A DNA stretch of 64,000 bases from NCBI RefSeq assembly GCF_000091545.1, contig NC_006461.1, positions 495,564-559,563 of the forward strand, in the 5' to 3' direction. The DNA is from Thermus thermophilus HB8. Its GTDB lineage: Bacteria; Deinococcota; Deinococci; Deinococcales; Thermaceae. Position numbers and translations under genes: made by a program. Shown here piece by piece: positions 8,141 to 16,221 of this stretch (the stretch's first letter is position 1; every line of letters starts with the position of its first letter). The notes below the pieces were generated by a model, which saw only the letters and a program-made list of their open reading frames with translations, was not told where the DNA came from and made no database searches.

Positions 8141-9408
8141 GCCAGGTACGCCTCCACAGCCTCCTGAAGGCGCTTAAGGTTCCCCGGGTGGAGGAAGCGG
8201 CCGAACCCCGCCCGCTCCCCCTCCCTAAGCCTCCGCTCCAGCCCCGCCACCCGCCGCACCTCCCCGGCCAGGCCCACCTCCCCCACCAGGGCGAGGTCGG
8301 CGGGCAGGGGGCGGCCCACCACGGCGGAGTACACCGCCAGGGCCACGGCCAGGTCCAGCCCCGGGTCCTGGACCTTGAGCCCCCCGGCGAGGTTCACGTA
8401 GACGTCCAGGTTGGCGAGGGGCAGGCCGAGCCTCCGCTCCAGGACCGCGAGGACCACGTCCACGCGCCTTCCGTCCAGCCCCTGGACCACCCTGCGGGGG
8501 GCGGGGAAGGGGGTTTTGGCCGCCAGGGCCTGGACCTCCAGGGCCAAGGCCCGCTCCCCGGCCAGGGCCAGGGCCACGGCGCTTCCCGGCACCCCCAGGG
8601 GGCGCTCCTTGAGGAAGGCCTCGGAGGGGTTCTCCACCTCCAGAAGCCCCGCCTCCTCCATGCGGAAGACCCCGATCTCCCCCACGGGGCCGAAGCGGTT
8701 CTTGGCGCTCCGCAGGACCCGGTAGGGCCCTGCGGTCTCCAGGTAGAGGGTGGCGTCCACGGCGTGCTCCACGCTCTTGGGGCCGGCCACCACCCCCTCC
8801 TTGGTCACGTGGCCCACGAGGACCACGGCCACGCCCCGTTCCTTGGCGAAGCGCACCAGGGCCGAGGTCGCCTCCCGGACGGCCACCAAGCTCCCCGGGC
8901 TCCCCCCGGCCTCGAGGGTCTGCACGGAGTCCACGAAGAGGACCTCCGGGGGGTCCTCCTCCAGGAGGGCGAGGAGGGGCTCGAGGCGGGTCTCCCGCAC
9001 GAGGAGGAGGTCCTTCACCCCGAGGCGCTGCGCCCGGAGCTTGATCTGGGCGGGGGACTCCTCCCCGGCCACGTAGTAGACCCTTTGGGGCATCCGCTTG
9101 GCCATCTCCAGGAGGAGGGTGCTCTTGCCCACCCCGGGCTCCCCTCCCAATAGAACCACCTCCCCCGTCACGAACCCCCCGCCCAGGACCCGGTCCACCT
9201 CGGAAAGCCCCGAGGAGAAGCGGCGCTCCTCGGCCTCGTCCACCTGGGAGAGGGCGAGGAGGGGGAGGGGGGAGGGCTTGGCCCGCCTCGAGGCCGGGGC
9301 GGGGGCCACCTCCTGGAAGCTCTCCCAGGAACCGCAGGAGGGGCACCGCCCCAAGGGCTTGGGGGTGCGGTAGCCGCACTCCACGCAGGCGTAGGTGGCC
9401 TTGGCCAT
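8137..9408 (-). CDS. radA: DNA repair protein RadA (Sms), branch-migration helicase
   Basis: RecA-like ATPase that assists recombinational repair by extending D-loops. The 423-aa protein has all the hallmarks: an N-terminal zinc finger C8-x2-C11...C22-x2-C25, Walker A GGEPGVGKST (88-97), the RadA-specific KNRFGP motif (about residue 236) and a C-terminal Lon-protease-like domain (from about 290). The only plausible start is the ATG at 9408, which lies directly against GGAGG, too close for a normal Shine-Dalgarno. Reinitiation after the clpC stop 10 nt upstream is likely. Operon clpC-radA-yacL. Confidence 0.96.
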   Translation of the reverse strand: MAKATYACVECGYRTPKPLGRCPSCGSWESFQEVAPAPASRRAKPSPLPLLALSQVDEAEERRFSSGLSEVDRVLGGGFVTGEVVLLGGEPGVGKSTLLLEMAKRMPQRVYYVAGEESPAQIKLRAQRLGVKDLLLVRETRLEPLLALLEEDPPEVLFVDSVQTLEAGGSPGSLVAVREATSALVRFAKERGVAVVLVGHVTKEGVVAGPKSVEHAVDATLYLETAGPYRVLRSAKNRFGPVGEIGVFRMEEAGLLEVENPSEAFLKERPLGVPGSAVALALAGERALALEVQALAAKTPFPAPRRVVQGLDGRRVDVVLAVLERRLGLPLANLDVYVNLAGGLKVQDPGLDLAVALAVYSAVVGRPLPADLALVGEVGLAGEVRRVAGLERRLREGERAGFGRFLHPGNLKRLQEAVEAYLA

Positions 9409-9418
9409 CCTCCGGGGG

Positions 9419-11629
9419 CTAGACGAGGAGCTCCTCCCCCTCCACCTCGTGGAAGGCCACCTGGCCTCCCTCCACGCTCACGTGGATCCGGCCCGTGGGC
9501 TTCCGCAGGAGGGCGACGGCCAAGGGGTCCTCTATGCGCTCCCTTAGGACGCTCCGCAGGGCGCGGGCGCTCCCCGTCTTGGGGGCCTGGTCCACCAGGA
9601 AGCGGGCCAATTCGGGGGCGAAGCTCACCTGGACGTCCCGGGCCTGGAGCTCCTTGCGGATGTCCTCCAGCATCATCTCGGCCACCCGCACCAGCTCCTC
9701 CTCCGTGAGGGGCCGGAAGCGGATGACCTCGTCCAGCCGGTCCAGAAACTCGGGGGTGAAGAGGGCCTTCAGGGGGGACTCCGTGTCCACCTCCTTGGAG
9801 GTGAAGCCGATGGCGGGGCCCACGTTGTAGCCGGTGTTGGAGGTCATGATGAGGATGACCCGGCGGAAGTCCACGGTGCGGCCCATGCCGTCCGTGAGGC
9901 GGCCCTCGTCCAGCACCTGGAGGAAGGTGTTGTAGATGTCGGGGTGGGCCTTCTCAATCTCGTCCAGGAGGACCACGCTGAAGGGCTGGCGGCGCACGGC
10001 CTCGGTGAGGCGGCCCCCCTGCTCGTAGCCCACATAGCCCGGCGGGGCCCCGATGAGCTTGGAGATGGAGTGGGGCTCCTGGAACTCGGACATGTCAAAG
10101 CGGATGAGGGCCCTCTCCGAGCCGAAGAGGACCTCGGCCAGGGCCTTGGCGAGCTGGGTCTTGCCCACGCCGCTTTGCCCCACGAAGAGGAAGCTCGCCG
10201 CCACCCGGGTCCTTCCCCCAAGCCCCACCCGGGCCCGGCGGAGGGCGTTCGCCAGGGCGCGGATGGCCTCCTCCTGGCCCACCACCCGCTTCCTGAGCTC
10301 CTCCTCCAGGCGCATGAGCTTCTCGTCGTCCTTGTCGTCCACGTAGACCCCGCCCCAGGAGTCCACCACCGCCTCCACGTCCTCCCGGGTGACGATGGGG
10401 GTGCCGTCCTCTTCCTCCGCCACGGGGAGGCCCAAGGAGGCGTTCAGGCGCACCCTCGAGGCCGCCTCGTCAATGAGGTCAATGGCCTTGTCGGGGAAGT
10501 TGCGCCCGGGAAGCGAGCGGATCCCGATCTTCACCGCAAGCTCCAGGATCTCGTCGGGGATGATCACCCCGTGGTGGGCCTCGTACCGGGGGCGGAGGCC
10601 CTTGAGGATCTCCAGGGTCTCCTCCGGGGAAGGCTCGAGGACGATCACCGGCTGGAAGCGCCGCTCCAGGGCCGCGTCCTTCTCTATGTAGCGGTGGTAC
10701 TCCCCGGTGGTGGTGGCCCCGATCACCTGGATCTCCCCGCGGGCCAGGGCGGGCTTGAGGATGTTGGCGGCGTCCAGGGTGCCCTCGGCCCCGCCCGCCC
10801 CGATCAGGGTGTGGAGCTCGTCAATGAAGGCGATGACCTTGGCGTTCTTGAGCTCCTCAATGATCTGCCGCAGGCGCTCCTCAAACTCGCCCCGGTACTT
10901 GGTCCCCGCCACCACCCCGGCGAGGTCAATGGCCACCACCCGGGCCCCCTTGAGGATGGGGGGGACCCGGCCCTCCACGATGGCCTGGGCCAGGCCCTCC
11001 ACGATGGCCGTCTTGCCCACCCCGGGGTCGCCGATGAGCACGGGATTGTTCTTGGTGCGCCGGGCGAGGATCTGGATCACCCGGTTGATCTCCTCCTGGC
11101 GGCCGATCACCGGGTCCAGCTTTCCTTCCCGGGCCTCCTTGGTGAGGTCGCGGCCGTACTCGTCCAGGAAGGGGGTGTTCACAGGCTTTTCCCGCTCGCG
11201 GCCCTCGGCCATGGCCAGGACCCTCCAGCGGATGGCGTCCACGTCCTTGGCGAAGTGGCTGAGGATGCGGTAGGCGATCCCGTCCCCCTCCCGGATGATG
11301 CCGAGGAGGATGTGCTCCGTGCCGATGACGGGGGAGCCCATGTTGCGGGCCTCGGCGCTGGCGAGCTCCATGACCCGCCTCGCCCTCGGGGTGATGGCGG
11401 GGGGCTCCCCGGTGCGCCCGCCCTCCCCCCGGCCCACCAGCTCCTCCACCATGCGGCGCATGGCCTCGAGGCTCGCGCCGTACTCCTGGAGGATGCGGGC
11501 CGCCGTCCCCCCCTCGCGCATCAGGCCCAGGAGGAGGTGCTCCGGGCCGATCATGGAGTGGCCTAAGCGGCTCCCCTCCTCTCTTGCGTAGTGAAAGACC
11601 AGCCTGGCGCGGTCGTCGTATCGGTTCAT
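9419..11629 (-). CDS. clpC: ClpC-type AAA+ unfoldase without the middle domain
   Basis: Two-ring AAA+ chaperone that feeds substrates to ClpP. In the 736-aa protein I see a double Clp N-domain (1-145), AAA-1 with GDPGVGKTA (about 205), AAA-2 with GQSGVGKTQ (about 495), and an IGF tripeptide in PAIGFTSKE that fits the ClpP-docking loop. Compared with Bacillus ClpC (about 810 aa), the coiled-coil middle domain between the AAA modules is absent: the chain runs from the small domain of AAA-1 straight into LRKRVVGQEEAI. The N-domain and neighbours (radA, yacL) say ClpC; the domain plan looks more like ClpA. No ctsR or mcsAB lies upstream. Confidence 0.92.
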   Translation of the reverse strand: MNRYDDRARLVFHYAREEGSRLGHSMIGPEHLLLGLMREGGTAARILQEYGASLEAMRRMVEELVGRGEGGRTGEPPAITPRARRVMELASAEARNMGSPVIGTEHILLGIIREGDGIAYRILSHFAKDVDAIRWRVLAMAEGREREKPVNTPFLDEYGRDLTKEAREGKLDPVIGRQEEINRVIQILARRTKNNPVLIGDPGVGKTAIVEGLAQAIVEGRVPPILKGARVVAIDLAGVVAGTKYRGEFEERLRQIIEELKNAKVIAFIDELHTLIGAGGAEGTLDAANILKPALARGEIQVIGATTTGEYHRYIEKDAALERRFQPVIVLEPSPEETLEILKGLRPRYEAHHGVIIPDEILELAVKIGIRSLPGRNFPDKAIDLIDEAASRVRLNASLGLPVAEEEDGTPIVTREDVEAVVDSWGGVYVDDKDDEKLMRLEEELRKRVVGQEEAIRALANALRRARVGLGGRTRVAASFLFVGQSGVGKTQLAKALAEVLFGSERALIRFDMSEFQEPHSISKLIGAPPGYVGYEQGGRLTEAVRRQPFSVVLLDEIEKAHPDIYNTFLQVLDEGRLTDGMGRTVDFRRVILIMTSNTGYNVGPAIGFTSKEVDTESPLKALFTPEFLDRLDEVIRFRPLTEEELVRVAEMMLEDIRKELQARDVQVSFAPELARFLVDQAPKTGSARALRSVLRERIEDPLAVALLRKPTGRIHVSVEGGQVAFHEVEGEELLV

Positions 11630-11646
11630 GCTCCCCTCTACCTCAC

Positions 11647-11652
11647 ATTCTA
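11647..11652 (-). promoter_or_regulatory. -10 element of the clpC operon
   Basis: TAGAAT on the minus strand, 17 nt before the clpC ATG, giving a leader of about 11 nt that still contains GGGGAG as ribosome site. No clear -35 and no CtsR- or CIRCE-like inverted repeat was seen. Confidence 0.45.
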
Positions 11653-11711
11653 GCCTAGGGAGAGGGCGGCTTGGCGTTTGCGCCCCGGCTCACCTTAGGG
11701 GGGCCTTTGGG

Positions 11712-11717
11712 TAAGAT
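11712..11717 (+). promoter_or_regulatory. Possible -10 element of glyS
   Basis: TAAGAT lies 40 nt before the glyS ATG and would give a leader of about 35 nt. No convincing -35 hexamer is present, so this is weak. Confidence 0.35.
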
Positions 11718-11757
11718 GCCTGGTAATCGGGGCTTGGCCCCGGTGGGGAGGATTGGG

Positions 11758-13278
<1,521 letters not shown>

Positions 13279-13312
13279 GCTGGAGGAACGATCAGTTCTT
13301 GAGGGACCCGAA

Positions 13313-13510
13313 GTGGCGCAAAACCGGAAGCACTGGAAGGAGGTTCTGGCTCAGCTGGAGGCGCGAATAGAGGAGCATTGGCGGAAGATCCGGGAAGAGG
13401 AAGCTAGACTTCAACCCAACTGGGGCGTCATCGCTCACTGGGAGCGGGAGATCCGGGCATGGGAAAAAAGAAGGGAACGCATCTTACGGCGCCTAGGCAG
13501 GAGGTCCTAG
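13313..13510 (+). CDS. Small charged coiled-coil protein, unknown function
   Basis: A 65-aa protein starting on GTG with GAGGG seven nt upstream. It is rich in Glu, Arg and Trp and predicted almost entirely helical: heptad-like KHWKEVLAQLEARIEEHW, then a second helix ending ERILRRLGRRS. I recognise no domain. The codons (AAA, GAA, CTA, ACT) are less GC-rich than those of its neighbours, which suggests either recent acquisition or relaxed selection. It lies 34 nt after glyS and overlaps the next small ORF by 52 bp in another frame. A nucleic-acid-binding or antitoxin-like role is only a guess. Confidence 0.55.
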   Translation: MAQNRKHWKEVLAQLEARIEEHWRKIREEEARLQPNWGVIAHWEREIRAWEKRRERILRRLGRRS

Positions 13511-13695
13511 GCATTCCCGAGCCGATCTGGCGGGAGCTTTGGGAAGAGGTGGAGCGGGCGCGGGCGCTTTACCAGGAAATGCAGGTGGCCCCTTCCCGCG
13601 AGCTGGAGCGGGAACTCTTTGGCGCCTTGACCCACCTGGTGGGCCACGTGAGCGCCATGTGGGAAGAGGCCGAGTTTTTGGAGGAGGACGCATGA
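13459..13695 (+). CDS. Small acidic protein of unknown function, coupled to asd
   Basis: A 78-aa ORF with a basic N-terminus (MGKKKGTHLTAPRQE) and an acidic, helical body (RELWEEVERARALYQEM ... EEAEFLEEDA). Its stop codon overlaps the asd start as ATGA, and its first 52 bp overlap the preceding small ORF. GGGAG lies 7 nt before the ATG. The coupling to asd on one side and the overlap on the other indicate that the two small ORFs and asd are one transcript. No family recognised. The true start could be later, since the overlap with the upstream frame is long. Confidence 0.5.
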   Translation: MGKKKGTHLTAPRQEVLGIPEPIWRELWEEVERARALYQEMQVAPSRELERELFGALTHLVGHVSAMWEEAEFLEEDA

Positions 13696-14687
13696 GGGTA
13701 GCCGTGGTGGGGGCCACGGGGGCCGTGGGGCGGGAGATCCTCAAGGTCCTCGAGGCCCGAAACTTCCCCCTTTCGGAGCTCAGGCTCTACGCCTCTCCCC
13801 GTTCCGCCGGGGTGCGCCTCGCGTTCAGGGGCGAGGAGATCCCCGTGGAGCCCCTACCCGAGGGGCCTCTCCCTGTGGACCTCGTCCTGGCGAGCGCCGG
13901 GGGGGGCATCTCCAGGGCCAAGGCCTTGGTCTGGGCGGAGGGCGGGGCCTTGGTGGTGGACAACTCCAGCGCCTGGCGCTACGAGCCCTGGGTGCCCCTG
14001 GTGGTGCCCGAGGTGAACCGGGAGAAGATCTTCCAGCACCGGGGGATCATCGCTAACCCCAACTGCACCACGGCCATTTTGGCCATGGCCCTTTGGCCCT
14101 TGCACCGGGCCTTCCAGGCCAAGCGGGTCATCGTGGCCACCTACCAGGCGGCTTCCGGGGCCGGGGCCAAGGCCATGGAGGAGCTCCTTACCGAAACCCA
14201 CCGCTTCCTCCACGGGGAGGCCCCCAAGGCCGAGGCCTTCGCCCACCCCCTGCCCTTCAACGTCATCCCCCATATAGACGCCTTCCAGGAGAACGGCTAC
14301 ACCCGCGAGGAGATGAAGGTGGTCTGGGAGACCCACAAGATCTTCGGAGACGACACCATCCGGATCAGCGCCACGGCGGTGCGGGTGCCCACCTTAAGGG
14401 CCCACGCCGAGGCGGTGAGCGTGGAGTTTGCCCGCCCCGTGACCCCGGAGGCGGCCCGGGAGGTCCTCAAGGAGGCCCCGGGGGTGGAGGTGGTGGACGA
14501 GCCCGAGGCCAAGCGCTACCCCATGCCCCTCACCGCGAGCGGCAAGTGGGACGTGGAGGTGGGGAGGATCCGGAAAAGCCTCGCCTTTGAAAACGGCCTG
14601 GACTTCTTCGTGGTGGGGGACCAGCTCTTGAAGGGGGCCGCCTTAAACGCCGTGCAGATCGCCGAGGAGTGGCTTAAGGGCGCCTGA
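13692..14687 (+). CDS. asd: Aspartate-semialdehyde dehydrogenase
   Basis: Reduces aspartyl phosphate, the product of aspartokinase, to the semialdehyde, so it is the next step of the pathway begun at 1.2 kb. The protein has 331 aa with an N-terminal NADP Rossmann motif GATGAVGRE (8-16), the catalytic cysteine in NPNCTTA (about 125) and the catalytic histidine region near RVPTLRAHAEAVSVE (about 235-250). The ATG is inside the stop of the preceding small ORF (ATGA). The length equals that known for the T. thermophilus enzyme. In many bacteria asd is next to the kinase; here they are 12 kb apart. Confidence 0.96.
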   Translation: MRVAVVGATGAVGREILKVLEARNFPLSELRLYASPRSAGVRLAFRGEEIPVEPLPEGPLPVDLVLASAGGGISRAKALVWAEGGALVVDNSSAWRYEPWVPLVVPEVNREKIFQHRGIIANPNCTTAILAMALWPLHRAFQAKRVIVATYQAASGAGAKAMEELLTETHRFLHGEAPKAEAFAHPLPFNVIPHIDAFQENGYTREEMKVVWETHKIFGDDTIRISATAVRVPTLRAHAEAVSVEFARPVTPEAAREVLKEAPGVEVVDEPEAKRYPMPLTASGKWDVEVGRIRKSLAFENGLDFFVVGDQLLKGAALNAVQIAEEWLKGA

Positions 14688-15381
14688 GCCAAAGCCAGTA
14701 CTCTAGGTTCCCCTCCTTTCCCGGGAGGGGGCTTTCCTTTTCCCCCAGGACCTGGAAGCCAAGCTCTAGGGCCTTTTCCCGCACCCGCCTTAGGGCCTCC
14801 CGCCGCTTCGCCTCCTCCCGCACCACCCCCTTGTGGGCCTTTGGCCCCAGCTCAAACTGGGGCTTCACCAGGACCAGGGCCTCCCCTTGGGGCTTGAGGA
14901 GCTCCAGGACCTTGGGGAGGAGGAGGGTGGAGGAGATGAAGGAAACGTCCATCACCACGAGGTCCACGGGCTCGGGCAGGACCAGGGTGCGGGCGTCCTG
15001 TTCCTCCAGGGCCACCACCCGGGGATCTTCCCGGAGGCGGGGGTGGAGCTGGCCCTTGCCCACGTCCACGGCGTAGACCCGCCTCGCCCCCCGCTCCAAA
15101 AGGACCTGCGTGAACCCCCCGGTGCTCGCCCCGAGGTCGGCAGCGACCTTGCCCCGGGGCTCCACGGGGAAGGCCTCCAGGGCTCCGAGGAGCTTGTAGG
15201 CCCCCCGGCCCACGTAGCGCTCCTCCGCCAGGAGCTCCACCCTGGCGCCTTCGGGCACGGGGTGGGCGGGCTTTTGCACCACCTTGCCCTCCACCCGCAC
15301 CTTGCCCTCCTGGATCAGGCGCTTGGCCTTCTCCCGGCTTTCCACCAGGCCCCGTTCCACCAGGTAGCGGTCCAGGCGCAC
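14674..15381 (-). CDS. tlyA: TlyA-family rRNA 2'-O-methyltransferase
   Basis: A 235-aa protein with an N-terminal S4 RNA-binding domain (RLDRYLVERGLVESREKAK) and an FtsJ-type methyltransferase domain: SAM-binding DLGASTGGFTQVLLERGA (about 83-100), then VVMDVSFIS (about 142-150). TlyA methylates 16S and/or 23S rRNA at cytidine 2'-OH. Older annotations call the family hemolysin A, which is misleading. The GTG start is 6 nt after a CATAAT -10 element, so the message is probably leaderless. The 3' end overlaps asd by 14 bp. Confidence 0.88.
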   Translation of the reverse strand: MRLDRYLVERGLVESREKAKRLIQEGKVRVEGKVVQKPAHPVPEGARVELLAEERYVGRGAYKLLGALEAFPVEPRGKVAADLGASTGGFTQVLLERGARRVYAVDVGKGQLHPRLREDPRVVALEEQDARTLVLPEPVDLVVMDVSFISSTLLLPKVLELLKPQGEALVLVKPQFELGPKAHKGVVREEAKRREALRRVREKALELGFQVLGEKESPLPGKEGNLEYWLWLRRP

Positions 15382-15386
15382 GAGGG

Positions 15387-15393
15387 TATTATG
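15387..15393. promoter_or_regulatory. Shared bidirectional -10, tlyA and the 103-aa ORF
   Basis: The 7 bp TATTATG read TATTAT on the plus strand (15387-15392) and CATAAT on the minus strand (15393-15388). On each side exactly 6 nt separate the hexamer from a GTG start (15399 plus, 15381 minus), so both mRNAs would be leaderless and the two promoters cannot be occupied at once. Confidence 0.6.
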
Positions 15394-15398
15394 AGCGG

Positions 15399-15710
15399 GT
15401 GGCGCCTGACCTTTCCGGGACCTGGTACGTTTTGGAGGGAGACCCGGGGGAGCACCTGGTGGTGGAGGCTTTGGGGGAGAGGCTTTCCGGGATCTGGACG
15501 AGCCGGGAGCTGGCCGAGGCCTTCCTGGCCCACCACCCCCACCTGGGGATGCGGGTGAGCGCCTTGGAGAGCCGGGCCCTGAAGGAGGCCTACCTCCGGG
15601 CCCTTGGGATGCTCCAGGTGGAGGCGGTCATGGTGGACTACCGCCCCGGGACCCACCGGGCGCAGGTGGCTAGGGTGAAGGACCTTCTAGAGGAGGTGCG
15701 GCGTGCGTAG
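15399..15710 (+). CDS. Conserved-looking protein of unknown function (103 aa)
   Basis: Soluble α/β-looking protein with no signal peptide. It begins MAPDLSGTWYVLEGDPGEHL and contains DRPGTH-like loops (VDYRPGTHRAQVAR) near the C-terminus. I do not recognise the family. It is expressed from the leaderless promoter shared with tlyA and overlaps the following exported protein by 8 bp, so those two form an operon. Typical high-GC codon use argues that it is a genuine gene. Confidence 0.65.
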   Translation: MAPDLSGTWYVLEGDPGEHLVVEALGERLSGIWTSRELAEAFLAHHPHLGMRVSALESRALKEAYLRALGMLQVEAVMVDYRPGTHRAQVARVKDLLEEVRRA

Positions 15711-16131
15711 GCTTTTGGCGGCGCTTCTTTTGGTCTTGGCCTTCGGCGTGGCCCAGCGGGCCGAGGTCAGCGTGGGTAGCCCCTTCGGCCTCCAAGGGGG
15801 GGTGCGCTTCCCCCTCGTCCCCCTTCTCTTGGACGGGCGGGTCTACGGGGGGGTGGGCCTCGAGGCCATGGGGGGCGGGGTGGACCTCCTCCTCAAGCTC
15901 CCCCTCACCGACCTCTACCTGGGCCTTGGGGGCTTCTACGGCACGGGGCCTACCCTCACCTTCCCCCAGGAGGGGCGGGGCCAGGGGGGCGTGCGGGGGG
16001 TCTTGGGCACCTGGCTCAACTTGCCCCTGCCCCTCTTGGGGGCTTACCTCGAGGCCCAGCCCGTCTACTACCTGACCCCGGTCCAATCCTTCGGCGTGGG
16101 CCTGGCCTTGGGCCTGAGCGTGGGGCTTTAA
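15703..16131 (+). CDS. Small exported protein, possible outer-membrane β-barrel
   Basis: The first 18 residues (MRRLLAALLLVLAFGVAQ) are a clear Sec signal peptide. The mature part, about 124 aa, alternates polar and hydrophobic residues in short segments rich in Gly, Leu, Tyr and Val (GRVYGGVGLEAMGGGVDLLL, LYLGLGGFYG), as in 8-stranded outer-membrane barrels, and ends in Gly-Leu. The GTG start lies in the end of the previous gene with GAGGAGG upstream. No named family recognised; the barrel idea is inference from the residue pattern. Confidence 0.6.
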   Translation: MRRLLAALLLVLAFGVAQRAEVSVGSPFGLQGGVRFPLVPLLLDGRVYGGVGLEAMGGGVDLLLKLPLTDLYLGLGGFYGTGPTLTFPQEGRGQGGVRGVLGTWLNLPLPLLGAYLEAQPVYYLTPVQSFGVGLALGLSVGL

Positions 16132-16136
16132 AGCCA

Positions 16137-16164
16137 CCCCAGGCCGGCCAAGGCCGGCCTGGGG
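16137..16164. terminator. Strong hairpin between the convergent 142-aa ORF and glnS
   Basis: CCCCAGGCCGGCC (16137-16149) and GGCCGGCCTGGGG (16152-16164) form a perfect 13-bp stem with an AA loop, 5 nt after the plus-strand stop. A run AAAAA occurs about 10 nt later. It could end transcription from both sides; the T-tract is poor. Confidence 0.6.
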
Positions 16165-16221
16165 ACCCTGGCAAAAAGCCCTGGCGGGGATGTCCGGTGA
16201 CGGCCGAGTGGGCGACCGGGG

